Part shown: one piece after another, positions 1 to 7,679 of the stretch
Layout of the letters: each line of letters opens with the position of its first letter
Position numbering within the stretch: the stretch's first letter is position 1
Assembly: GCA_964478775.1 (NCBI GenBank)
Contig: CAYZJC010000007.1
Location: 1-56,788, forward strand
DNA length: 56,788 nt
From: PNMQ01 sp964478775
GTDB lineage: Bacteria; Pseudomonadota; Alphaproteobacteria; Paracaedibacterales; CAIOTO01
Direction of reading: 5' to 3'
Made by a program: the position numbers and the translations under genes
Notes under the pieces: generated by a model
Database searches by the model: none
What the model saw: only the letters and a program-made list of their open reading frames with translations
What the model was told of the DNA's origin: nothing

Positions 1-118
1 GAAGAGTGACTATTTTCTTCAGATAAAGACAGTTGCATGCATTTTTTTAACTATTTGTGTATTTTAACTTGCAGGACAGCAATTAGGTTTGCTAAAACTG
101 TGAATAGTGTCTTTAAAA

Positions 119-2746
119 ATGAAAGTTTTTCTTTTGTCTCGAAATGTTGTTGTTGTTGAATCTCCTGCTAAGGCAAAAACTATAAATAAATACCTTGGTG
201 ATGATTTTGTCGTTTTGGCAAGCTACGGTCATATACGCGACCTGCCAGCAAGAAATGGCTCAGTAGATCCTGATAATGATTTTCATATGCTTTGGGAAAT
301 GGATTCACGTAGTAAAAAACATGTTGATGATATTGCTAAGGCTGTAAAAAATGCAAAGCATATTTACCTTGCAACTGACCCTGACAGAGAAGGAGAAGCT
401 ATTTCATGGCACGTACACCAAGTACTTGCTGAAACAAAAGCCATTACAACGCAATCAGTTGAAAGAATTGTGTTTAATGAAATTACAAAGTCGGCTGTGC
501 AATCTTCTTTAAAGTTGCCTCGGTCAATTGACACGGACTTGGTGAATGCATACCTTGCACGTCGTGCGCTTGACTATTTGGTTGGGTTTAATTTATCACC
601 TGTCTTGTGGCGAAAACTACCTGGGGCAAAGTCTGCAGGCCGTGTGCAATCTGTTGCCTTGCGGTTGGTCGTGGACCGCGAACAAGAAATTGAAAGCTTT
701 AAGACAGATGAATATTGGTCAATCATTAGTGCGTTTGACACCAAGGCAGCTAAGGGCAAAACCACCTTTGAAGCGCGTCTGACGTATTATCAAAAAAAGA
801 AACTGGAAAAGCTATCTATTCAAAATCAAGAACAAGCTTTTGAAATGGTAGCAGCCTTAAAGGGCTTGACGTATAACGTTGAAGAAATTGAAAAAAAACA
901 AGTTAAACGTAACCCTGCAGCGCCTTTTATAACTTCAACCTTGCAACAAGAAGCCTCTCGTAAGATTGGGTTTGGTGCGAGTCGCACAATGCAAATTGCC
1001 CAAAAGCTGTATGAAGGTGTTAATGTCGGGGGGGAAACATTTGGTCTGATTACTTATATGAGAACCGATAGTGTTCATATGTCGCAAGAAGCTGTTGGTC
1101 AAGCCAGAGAATTTTTAAATCAAAAGTATGGGGCTGCTTATGTACCAAAGGAACCTAGACAATTTAAAACAAAAGCTAAAAATGCGCAAGAGGCCCACGA
1201 ATGCATTCGCCCAACACGTTTTGATATAACGCCAGATCAGGCTAAATTATACCTAGATGAAGCGCAAGCTAAGCTTTATGAATTGATATGGAAGCGCGCA
1301 CTTGCAAGCCAAATGGAGCAAGCCATTTTTGACCAAGTTGGGGTTGATATTGTTGACCAAGCAAAGCAGCATACCTTTCGTGCGACTGGTTCAACGCAAG
1401 TGTTCGATGGCTTTTTAAAGCTTTATCAAGAAGGGCGAGATGAACCTAGTGATGAAGATGATGAAAAGACACTGCCTATTTTAACTGATCATCAGCAGTT
1501 AGATCTTGACAAAATTACCCCCAATCAACATTTCACACAGCCACCACCCCGCTATAGTGAAGCATCTTTGGTTAAAAAACTAGAAGAGCTTGGTATTGGA
1601 AGACCTTCAACTTATGCACCTGTTTTGCAAGTGTTGCAAGACCGCCAATATGTAAAATTAGAAAAAAAACAATTTATCCCAGAAGATCGAGGTAGAATCG
1701 TTACCTCGTTTCTTGTACATTATTTCCCAAAGTATGTTGAATACGATTTTACAGCCGCTCTTGAAGTTCAGTTAGATGAAATTTCTGACGGACAGCGTTC
1801 TTGGCAACAAGTGATGTCAACCTTTTGGGTTGATTTTAAAAACAATATCGAACAAACCACATCCCTTACCATTACGGAAGTGATCGAAGCTTTAGAAAAA
1901 GACTTAGAACATTTCTTGTATCCTGATGTGGAAGGAAAAGGAAGAGACTGTCCTTCTTGCAAAACAGGAACGATGAATTTAAAGCTGAGTAAGTATGGTG
2001 CCTTTTTAGGATGTTCAAATTATCCTGAATGTAAAAATACACGCCAGTTGATAGCCGGCAGCGATGAAAGTGCTGATCAAGCGCGCTTTGAAGATAAGGA
2101 ATTGGGTTTAGACCCAGTGTTGGGCGTTAATGTGTATTTGAAAAAAGGCCCATACGGCTTTTATTTTGAATGGGATATTCCAACTGTGTCAATTGAGGAA
2201 CGTCTTGAGGTTTCAGCAGAGGTGGAATCTTCAAACGCAGATGATGGTAAAAAAAAGAAGGCAACAAAGCCCAAAAAGCCTAAGAAACCAAAAGTTGTTA
2301 AGCCAAAGCGTATTTCTTTGCCATCTGATATTGCACCTTCAAGTGTCACATTACAAACCGCATTGCAGTTTTCAAAGCTACCTTATACAGTAGGGGCTCA
2401 CCCTGATGATGGGCTAACGATTAGCGTCGGTTATGGCAGGTTTGGCCCGTACGTTAAACATAGCACTATTTTTGCCTCTATCCCAAAAGAGCTGGATTAT
2501 CTGAATGTTGATTTGCCAACGGCAGTTGACTTGATAGAAAAAAAGAAATTAAAGCCGTCGAGAAAAGCGGCGAAAGGTAAAACAGTGAAAGAAAAGGTTG
2601 TAAAAGCAGCGCCTACAAAGACCGGCGCTGAAAAAACAACGACCAAGAGTAAAGCTGAACCTAAAAAAACGGTTAAGAAGACTTCTGAGACAAAAACAAA
2701 GACAGTAAAAAAGCCTTCACTTAAGAAAGCTTCTCGTGAAAATTAA
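119..2746 (+). CDS. topA: DNA topoisomerase I
   Basis: Type IA topoisomerase that relaxes negative supercoils by cutting and rejoining one strand. The TOPRIM segment starts almost at once (VVVVESPAKAKTINKYLG), with the acidic triad region TDPDREGEA near residue 90. The active-site tyrosine is in ITYMRTDS (about Tyr313). One four-cysteine zinc ribbon (CPSC and CSNYPEC) lies near residue 610, followed by a second C-terminal repeat region. The last 60 or so residues are a Lys/Thr/Ala-rich basic tail, common in alphaproteobacterial TopA. The start is uncertain: ATG at 119 is used here, GTG at 107 and TTG at 134 are also in frame, and none has a strong Shine-Dalgarno. At about 875 aa it is the normal family length. 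It converges on cmk with a 29-base gap. Confidence 0.96.
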   Translation: MKVFLLSRNVVVVESPAKAKTINKYLGDDFVVLASYGHIRDLPARNGSVDPDNDFHMLWEMDSRSKKHVDDIAKAVKNAKHIYLATDPDREGEAISWHVHQVLAETKAITTQSVERIVFNEITKSAVQSSLKLPRSIDTDLVNAYLARRALDYLVGFNLSPVLWRKLPGAKSAGRVQSVALRLVVDREQEIESFKTDEYWSIISAFDTKAAKGKTTFEARLTYYQKKKLEKLSIQNQEQAFEMVAALKGLTYNVEEIEKKQVKRNPAAPFITSTLQQEASRKIGFGASRTMQIAQKLYEGVNVGGETFGLITYMRTDSVHMSQEAVGQAREFLNQKYGAAYVPKEPRQFKTKAKNAQEAHECIRPTRFDITPDQAKLYLDEAQAKLYELIWKRALASQMEQAIFDQVGVDIVDQAKQHTFRATGSTQVFDGFLKLYQEGRDEPSDEDDEKTLPILTDHQQLDLDKITPNQHFTQPPPRYSEASLVKKLEELGIGRPSTYAPVLQVLQDRQYVKLEKKQFIPEDRGRIVTSFLVHYFPKYVEYDFTAALEVQLDEISDGQRSWQQVMSTFWVDFKNNIEQTTSLTITEVIEALEKDLEHFLYPDVEGKGRDCPSCKTGTMNLKLSKYGAFLGCSNYPECKNTRQLIAGSDESADQARFEDKELGLDPVLGVNVYLKKGPYGFYFEWDIPTVSIEERLEVSAEVESSNADDGKKKKATKPKKPKKPKVVKPKRISLPSDIAPSSVTLQTALQFSKLPYTVGAHPDDGLTISVGYGRFGPYVKHSTIFASIPKELDYLNVDLPTAVDLIEKKKLKPSRKAAKGKTVKEKVVKAAPTKTGAEKTTTKSKAEPKKTVKKTSETKTKTVKKPSLKKASREN

Positions 2747-2775
2747 GCCGTCTTTATGAGTGACCCAACGCCTTA

Positions 2776-3450
2776 TTAGCGGCCAAGGCCTGCAGGTACT
2801 TGTGTAGCCGTAGGTGTTAAGTGGGGAATAAGGTAGTCAATAACGGCTTGGCAGCTATCTTGAATTGACATGTGTGTTGTATCAATAATCAAAGCATCAC
2901 TTGCTGGCATTAAGGGTGATATTGTTCTTTGGCTGTCACGACGGTCTCGTTCAATTAACTGTTCGACAAAATTGTGGGCAACAAAAGCCACCCCCTTTGT
3001 TTGGAGGAGTTCGTTATAACGTCGGTGTGCCCTCACCTCTATGTCAGCTGTGATATAAAATTTAAAAGGCGCTAATGGGAATAAGACAGTTCCCATGTCG
3101 CGGCCATCTACAACAACACCGTGATAGGGCGCATGAATTTCATTGCACATGTGCCTGAGCCTTGCATTTAACGCATCACGAACACATTGATATACAGCAA
3201 TTTTAGAAGCTGCATTTCCAGTTGTCTCTTGTCTTAGCAGTGGTGACTTTAGGTCTTTTTCAGTTAAAACAGACGTAAGGTTCAAAAGGGAATCAACGGC
3301 GTCAAGGCCTACTTTTTCTTCAAGTGCTTTTAATGCGAGTGCTCTGTAAAGCAAGCCAGAATCTATGGCCTTAAAACCGAAATAGTTAGCAATTGCATGG
3401 GCAACTGTTCCTTTTCCAGCGCCTGCTGGTCCATCCACTGTAATAATCAT
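2776..3450 (-). CDS. cmk: Cytidylate kinase (CMP kinase)
   Basis: Phosphorylates CMP and dCMP with ATP in pyrimidine nucleotide recycling; cytoplasmic. The P-loop GPAGAGKGT is at residues 7-15, followed by the IDSGLLYRA nucleotide-binding segment, the VDGRDMGTVLFP motif near residue 115 and the lid-type RDRRDSQRTISPL near 170. Its 224 residues match the family. In many alphaproteobacteria cmk sits between aroA and rpsA; here it stands alone, convergent with topA and upstream of nothing on its strand until sspB, so the usual cluster has been broken. The ATG is the only sensible start because the P-loop follows directly. Confidence 0.95.
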   Translation of the reverse strand: MIITVDGPAGAGKGTVAHAIANYFGFKAIDSGLLYRALALKALEEKVGLDAVDSLLNLTSVLTEKDLKSPLLRQETTGNAASKIAVYQCVRDALNARLRHMCNEIHAPYHGVVVDGRDMGTVLFPLAPFKFYITADIEVRAHRRYNELLQTKGVAFVAHNFVEQLIERDRRDSQRTISPLMPASDALIIDTTHMSIQDSCQAVIDYLIPHLTPTATQVPAGLGR

Positions 3451-3562
3451 AAAATTGTTTTCTATTTTGTCGGTTAAGTCAACGACATTATAAAACGTCT
3501 ATCTTCAAATAGAAAGTTCTTTTTTAAAATCAACAGACCTAACACGTGAATTGTTTATTAAC

Positions 3563-4048
3563 CTAACGCTTTTTAAAGGCATCAAAGGAAACAACTTTAT
3601 GAGACGGATCTTGATTGTCTAGTTGTTTAGGCGTAGACACCTTGTCTTCTTCAAGTTCTTCCAATAATTGGGCAATTGTGTCTTCTCTTTCTTCGGCTTC
3701 TGCGGGTATAAATTCCCATACAAAATCTTCATGCGGATCTGTAAATTGCGTCATCGCACGAAACGGCACAGTGATGTGTTCTTCATGTTCATCAAAAATG
3801 AGGGTGACACTAAAACTTTCATCATTGACGGCTAGGTCTGAGTAGTCAAACTGAATACTGATCATCATATCTTGCGGGTATTGTTCGCGCAAATCGTTTG
3901 ACAGCACCACACCTGGATAGTGGGTTAGAAAATCAATATAAAAATAATGTTTGCCAGGTAAGCCATGTTCTGCGACTTTTTTGAGTAGGTCACGAATAGC
4001 CATACGCATACCATTTTGGACAACGAGTTGATAGTTTATTTTGTTCAT
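3563..4048 (-). CDS. sspB: SspB-type ClpXP adaptor protein
   Basis: Adaptor that tethers ssrA-tagged proteins to ClpXP. The fold region covers about residues 1-115, including the alpha-type N-terminus INYQLVVQNGMRMAIRDLL, the GKHYFYIDF strand and the ITVPFRAMTQFTDP segment. An acidic, Glu-rich linker follows (about 115-145), and the C-terminal tail ends KVVSFDAFKKR, which resembles the short ClpX-binding tail of known SspB proteins. The 161 residues fit the alpha form. The tmRNA gene lies immediately upstream on the same strand, so the tag producer and the tag adaptor are neighbours; whether they share a transcript is doubtful because a strong terminator separates them. Confidence 0.9.
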   Translation of the reverse strand: MNKINYQLVVQNGMRMAIRDLLKKVAEHGLPGKHYFYIDFLTHYPGVVLSNDLREQYPQDMMISIQFDYSDLAVNDESFSVTLIFDEHEEHITVPFRAMTQFTDPHEDFVWEFIPAEAEEREDTIAQLLEELEEDKVSTPKQLDNQDPSHKVVSFDAFKKR

Positions 4049-4161
4049 AAAATTGCATGCTCTTTGTTTTATATTGCAGTGAAGATTAGATGTGTAAAAC
4101 TTGATGCTTTATACAAATAACATTCAGATATCCATTGATGTCTCTCATTATAGCGTCATTT

Positions 4162-4203
4162 GTAAAAATAATAAAGGGGGCATTCTGTTGCCCGGTTGCC
4201 CCC
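4162..4203 (-). terminator. Rho-independent terminator of the tmRNA gene
   Basis: On the minus strand a GGGGGCA / TGCCCCC stem (4203-4197 with 4182-4176) is followed at once by a T-rich run, TTTTATTATTTTT. It lies just past the predicted 3' end of the coding piece of ssrA and before sspB. Confidence 0.85.
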
Positions 4204-4538
4204 AAACCGCTAATGAAAAGTTGCTTTCACATCCGTAAAACAGATGTATTAAGCAGCTTTACGAACCGCACGGCGGCCATTTGCAGGCTGACGTAGTTGA
4301 CGGTTCGCGGGCTTACGCCCACCATTTGAAGAAACGTTATTGTTGCCTCTTATAAAATTTAGTCCGATAACGATGGTACCATGCCGGGCAAAACGCATAT
4401 CTTTATTACGCACGTCGATCCTGTTTCGTCCCCATAATAAAGTCGATAACTTCCTGTGGTGGAGACGCCGGGTACCGCCCCCGGGTCCGTAACGCCTATT
4501 CCATAGACGGTTTATTGCCATAGTTAATAAAAACTAAC
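4204..4538 (-). ncRNA. ssrA: tmRNA, permuted two-piece alphaproteobacterial form (precursor)
   Basis: Rescues stalled ribosomes by combining tRNA-Ala-like charging with an internal tag frame. On the minus strand the acceptor piece comes first: a T-arm-like GGACCCGGGGGCGG...CCGG and the end GTCTCCACCA, whose final A is at 4457. After a 23-base intervening segment, the coding piece begins GGGGACGAAACAGGATCGAC at 4433. Its first bases GGGGAC pair with GTCTCC of the acceptor piece, giving the tRNA-like stem. A second contact is visible between CGGTTT near the 3' end of the coding piece (4209-4204) and AAACCG near the start of the acceptor piece (4513-4508). This permuted order is the known alphaproteobacterial arrangement. 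Exact mature ends and processing sites are not determinable here. A 90-codon frame across it is not a protein gene. Confidence 0.93.
4249..4347 (-). other. tmRNA tag reading frame, unusually long and basic
   Basis: Within the coding piece, a frame beginning GGC AAC AAT AAC and ending at TAA (4251-4249) would encode GNNNVSSNGG, then RKPANRQLRQ, then PANGRRAVRKAA: 32 residues. Common alphaproteobacterial tags begin ANDN and end A-[LV]-A-A after about 12-15 residues. This frame keeps an Asn-rich start and a final Ala-Ala but is long, Arg/Lys-rich and has Lys before Ala-Ala. The codon at the usual resume position would be Gly rather than Ala. The frame that starts with GCA runs past this stop into a 30-residue extension, so the frame choice is inferred from the Asn-rich start and the Ala-Ala end. 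Confidence 0.6.
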
Positions 4539-4544
4539 ATGTAT

Positions 4545-4573
4545 ATTATAACAACTTTAAAATACATTTTCAA
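4545..4573 (-). promoter_or_regulatory. Sigma-70 promoter of ssrA
   Basis: On the minus strand TTGAAA (4573-4568) and a perfect TATAAT (4550-4545) are separated by exactly 17 bases. Transcription would start near 4538, just before the acceptor piece. The -35 box overlaps the stop codon of kdsB. Confidence 0.85.
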
Positions 4574-5370
4574 CCGTTTAAAATGTGCTGGCCGCTGTGT
4601 AAGTTGCGCTTACTCACCAATATTGAGGAGCAACCCTTCATTTGGTTGTAATATCGTTCAACCTGTTGTGCGTCTTGCGGTGTGTCAACAGACATAAAAA
4701 CGCCATCGACATGAACCACACCATAAGATTGTCCCATACTGAGACCTCTTAATTGCTCTAGCTGCTCTGTGACTTCAAGATGACTAGGGGGCTGTGAAAC
4801 GAAAGCTTGCAATGCTGCTTTTCTATACACATACAACCCTATGTGTTTGTAAAATTGCGTTGCCCCGTAAGGAATGGGGGTTCTTGAAAAGTAGAGCGCC
4901 TTTCCATATTGCGCTTCTTGCTGATGGCACCATTCAAGTGCAACTTTCACAGCGCTTGCGTCATTGATATGTTCCACCTCAAGGTCACACACTGCAGTTG
5001 CAACATCAATGTTTGCGATGGTGGTAAAGCAATTGAGTGTATTTTGAATCAGATCATCAGGGAACACTGCCATATCACCTTGCAGATTAACGACCAATTC
5101 ATGGTCACTTTTTAAAAGTTCAAGCGCCTGATAAATACGGTCACTACCAGATGCCAAGCTTGGGTCAGTCATCACAGCTTCAACACCATATCGTTTTGCT
5201 TCAAACTTTACTTCTTCTTCGCAACAAGCAACAACAATGTCACCCGTAAATGTATCTTTTGCCCGTGTGATAACGTGACCAAGCAAACTGTGTTTGCCCA
5301 TTACCGAAAGGGGCTTATTTGGAAAACGTGAGGAGCCTAAACGTGAAGGAATAATAATAATTGGTTTCAT
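4570..5370 (-). CDS. kdsB: 3-deoxy-manno-octulosonate cytidylyltransferase (CMP-Kdo synthetase)
   Basis: Activates Kdo with CTP to give CMP-Kdo for the lipid A inner core. The N-terminal IIIIPSRLGSSRFPNKPL motif is the nucleotide-binding signature; RIYQAL near residue 80, VVNLQGDMAVFPDDLI near 95 (metal-binding Asp), YFSRTPIPYG near 160 and the IGLYVYRKAAL segment follow in family order. The 266 residues are slightly above the usual 245-250 because of a C-terminal extension (about residues 245-266, SSILVSKRNLHSGQHILNG). The presence of kdsB implies Kdo-containing LPS, although no other LPS gene is in the window. The promoter of the downstream ssrA begins inside its stop codon. Confidence 0.94.
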   Translation of the reverse strand: MKPIIIIPSRLGSSRFPNKPLSVMGKHSLLGHVITRAKDTFTGDIVVACCEEEVKFEAKRYGVEAVMTDPSLASGSDRIYQALELLKSDHELVVNLQGDMAVFPDDLIQNTLNCFTTIANIDVATAVCDLEVEHINDASAVKVALEWCHQQEAQYGKALYFSRTPIPYGATQFYKHIGLYVYRKAALQAFVSQPPSHLEVTEQLEQLRGLSMGQSYGVVHVDGVFMSVDTPQDAQQVERYYNQMKGCSSILVSKRNLHSGQHILNG

Positions 5371-5412
5371 TTATTTTTCTTATTTATAGATTGATTGAAG
5401 TGATAGAGCATT

Positions 5413-5922
5413 CTAGTCGTGTTTGTGGCTAGTCATTTTATCTATAACTGCCAGTAAGAAAGCAGATAATACAAAGGCAAGGTGAATTAAGACTTGCCAA
5501 AATAGTTTTTCTTTATCTAATGTGGGGGCCAAAAAAGAGGCTAGTAAATGTATAGAAGAAATACCAACAATGGAAGTTGCAACCTTAATTTTAATGGTTC
5601 CAGGGTCAACGTTGCCAAGCCAACCTGGCTTTTGGCCATCATCCCCTACCAAAATGGGTTCAATAAAGCTTTCATATCCACTAATAATCACCATAATCAT
5701 CAAGTTTGCAACAAGTAGTAAATCTATCAGCTTTAATATTCCTAAAATAAGGGCAGATTCACTTTCAGATTTGACATGCAAAACAAGTTCCCACAGTTCA
5801 TGGTAAAACTTCACTGAAAATAAAATAAGGGCTATGCACATGCCTATATATAAGGGGATTTGTAAAAATCGGCTTGCTAAAATCGTACTTTGTAATACGG
5901 ATCTTGTAGAAGATGATTTCAT
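5413..5922 (-). CDS. YqhA/UPF0114-type integral membrane protein
   Basis: Inner-membrane protein of the UPF0114 (TIGR00645) family, function unknown. The early motif RFLQIPLYIGMCIALILFSVK is typical, as are the AILMIMVIISGYESF-like second segment and the PGWLGNVDPGTIKIKVATSIVGISSIHLL block (read here in shorter pieces: GYESFIEP, DPGTIKIKVA, SSIHLLASF). Four hydrophobic segments are visible, at about residues 18-38, 65-85, 108-130 and 140-160. ATG at 5922 gives 169 residues, near the family length of about 165; an in-frame TTG at 5952 would add ten residues without homology to the usual start. No partner gene adjoins it. Confidence 0.85.
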   Translation of the reverse strand: MKSSSTRSVLQSTILASRFLQIPLYIGMCIALILFSVKFYHELWELVLHVKSESESALILGILKLIDLLLVANLMIMVIISGYESFIEPILVGDDGQKPGWLGNVDPGTIKIKVATSIVGISSIHLLASFLAPTLDKEKLFWQVLIHLAFVLSAFLLAVIDKMTSHKHD

Positions 5923-6024
5923 AAAAGCCACAACTTTCTTTAATTTGCACAAAATGTAGGCGGTTCAGTGTCACCCACATGCAATTATCATATCGCGTTT
6001 TCAAGCAGGAAAAAATGAAAAAAT

Positions 6025-6306
6025 AGGGCTTTAAGAAATCTGACTGACAAAAAGGTAAGCTTCATACAATATGGCGCTTGCGCATTATCAGTTTTTGAAA
6101 CAGACACCCCTAAAGCTGCACAGTGCCACAAAGAATAAACACCATTCATGTCGTTTTTAATGTGCCCTGGAAGGGTTCGCTACCAGTTTCCGGCAGATTA
6201 TTTTAAAAAAGAAGAAAAAAATGGCAAAATTAATGAATATTTAACTAAATCAGCAGATGATAAAGATGTAATAGGACGACATCTGAATTCTTCAGATAAA
6301 CATTAA
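6025..6306 (+). pseudogene. Degraded coding remnant upstream of the 6330 surface-protein gene
   Basis: Two short frames look protein-like but are broken. The first is open from about 6025 and contains KKVSFIQYGACALSVFETD, ending at a TAA near 6137. The second, in another frame, starts with ATG at 6148 and gives 52 residues with QFPADYFKKEEKNGKINEYL and ends KH-stop at 6306. The composition of both looks coding, the frames are in different phases, and no ribosome site precedes the second. The simplest reading is a frameshifted gene remnant; a genuine 52-residue protein is also possible. I do not recognise a family. Confidence 0.35.
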
Positions 6307-6329
6307 CTTTTCATTTAAGGAATATAGCG

Positions 6330-7307
6330 ATGAAAAAATCATACACACACTTTTTAGCCCGTACAGCGCTTGCAACAATCGCAGCACTAGGCGCAAACAA
6401 AGCCATGGCAGCTGAGTTGCAAATGATTACAGGTGACACTGAAATAGCTGCAACACTTGCATTGGTTGGTAACGCTTCAGCAGTTGGTTATACAGATAAT
6501 ACTTTCGTAACAAAGTATAGCGCTGGTTCATTAACTTCTTTAGCCGTATTGCAAGCTGGTGCAATTTCTGCTACTGATGCTGGTGGTTATGCATTGGTGC
6601 TTGATGGTGTGAAGCTTTCACTGTCTGCAGGTGCAGGAATTGCTGGCGATGCAGACTTTAGCCTAAAAATCTACCCTCAACAAGGTGGTGGTGCTGCTGC
6701 ATTTGGAAGTGCGTTAAGTGCAGCTTATGGTGCATCACGTTTCAACACACTTGCTGCGCTTAATTCATGGTTGGGAAATTATTTAGCGTCTGACCAAGTT
6801 GTAACAGACTTTGGTGATATTGATGTATGGAATGGTTCAGCTTATGTTAAGCTTAAAACACTTTTAACTAACCACGTTGACTTGAGTGGTTCTAAAATTG
6901 TGACCAATATTCCAGTTGGAGGGCTAACTGGTTCTGTTAACTCTTTTAACTTACAAACAACAGGTACTTCAGCATTGCTTGGAAACGAAACAAACTTTGG
7001 TGGTGCTAAAATCTTAACTGGTGATGCAACTATTAATTTGGCTACTTTCGCATTAAGTGCAAACGCAGAACAAATTAGTGGTGCATTTGCATTAACAGTG
7101 ACTGATGGTTCTGGAAATGGCACAATATCATTGGCTGATGCTAATTTCCATGCTGACCTAACGGGCCTTACAATTTCTGGTGGCGCAGTTGCTACACTAG
7201 CGGATGCTGTTGACTTTACAACAAAGACGATTCCTGTAACTGTAACAGGTACAGCAAAACTACGTTGTGCTGTTGATACTACATTTACAACATTAACTTT
7301 AGGTTAA
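6330..7307 (+). CDS. Exported Ala/Thr/Gly-rich surface-like protein, family not recognised
   Basis: The protein has 325 residues with a clear Sec signal peptide: a KK start, a hydrophobic run ARTALATIAALG, and a likely cleavage near NKAMA-AE (residue 28). An AAGGA Shine-Dalgarno lies upstream of the ATG. The mature part is rich in Ala, Gly, Thr, Ser and Leu with many short beta-like stretches such as TGDATINLATFALSANAEQI and GNGTISLADANFHADLTGL, resembling beta-helix or autotransporter passenger sequences. No C-terminal beta-barrel is visible and the protein ends TTLTLG. Almost no Cys or Trp is present. A strong terminator follows, so it is monocistronic. It could be an abundant surface or periplasmic protein; function is unknown. 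Confidence 0.8.
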   Translation: MKKSYTHFLARTALATIAALGANKAMAAELQMITGDTEIAATLALVGNASAVGYTDNTFVTKYSAGSLTSLAVLQAGAISATDAGGYALVLDGVKLSLSAGAGIAGDADFSLKIYPQQGGGAAAFGSALSAAYGASRFNTLAALNSWLGNYLASDQVVTDFGDIDVWNGSAYVKLKTLLTNHVDLSGSKIVTNIPVGGLTGSVNSFNLQTTGTSALLGNETNFGGAKILTGDATINLATFALSANAEQISGAFALTVTDGSGNGTISLADANFHADLTGLTISGGAVATLADAVDFTTKTIPVTVTGTAKLRCAVDTTFTTLTLG

Positions 7308-7355
7308 GCAATTAAGTGGTATACCTTTTATTTTAAGGTGAATCACAAAAAAATT

Positions 7356-7386
7356 AAACCCCTTCTTTACCGGAGGGGTTTTTTTA
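7356..7386 (+). terminator. Rho-independent terminator
   Basis: The stem AAACCCCT / AGGGGTTT around an ACCGG-containing loop is followed by a T run (7379-7385). It ends the 6330-7307 gene. Confidence 0.85.
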
Positions 7387-7405
7387 GTTCTAGAGTTGGC
7401 AGGTC

Positions 7406-7425
7406 GTCCTCACGCATGCGGGGAC
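7406..7425. repeat. GC-rich imperfect palindrome
   Basis: GTCCTCACGCATGCGGGGAC, followed by CCAGG, is an imperfect inverted repeat much richer in GC than its surroundings. It resembles the second element at 7519-7541, which is also followed by a C-rich CCCGGG tail. Probably the same kind of small dispersed element. Confidence 0.5.
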
Positions 7426-7518
7426 CCAGGCTGGTTACTATTATGAAATACATAGATTCCTGTTTTCAAAAGTATGACAACTACAGGGCGCCGGAATAAC
7501 AACTTCAAGCATGCTCTT

Positions 7519-7541
7519 GTCATCCTCGTGACAGCGGGGAC
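7519..7541. repeat. GC-rich imperfect palindrome, second copy
   Basis: A GTCATCCTCGTG-AC-AGCGGGGAC type hairpin, 100 bases after the 7406 element and with the same GTC...GGGGAC ends. The stretch 7387-7679 holds nothing else I can identify apart from these two elements. Confidence 0.5.
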
Positions 7542-7679
7542 CCGGGTGCTACTAAATTTATTTATCTCTACACAAAAAATTTCCTACCTATTTTTTATCA
7601 AAGCCTTTTTTTCGTGCTTTTTTCCTTAAAAATATACTAAAATTATATGTATATAATTTAGGAATCAAGGCAGGGCATT

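Noticed and set aside
4249..4521. A 90-residue basic protein frame on the minus strand.
   Set aside because: It runs through both pieces of a permuted tmRNA, has no ribosome site, and only its last 32 codons have meaning, as the tag.
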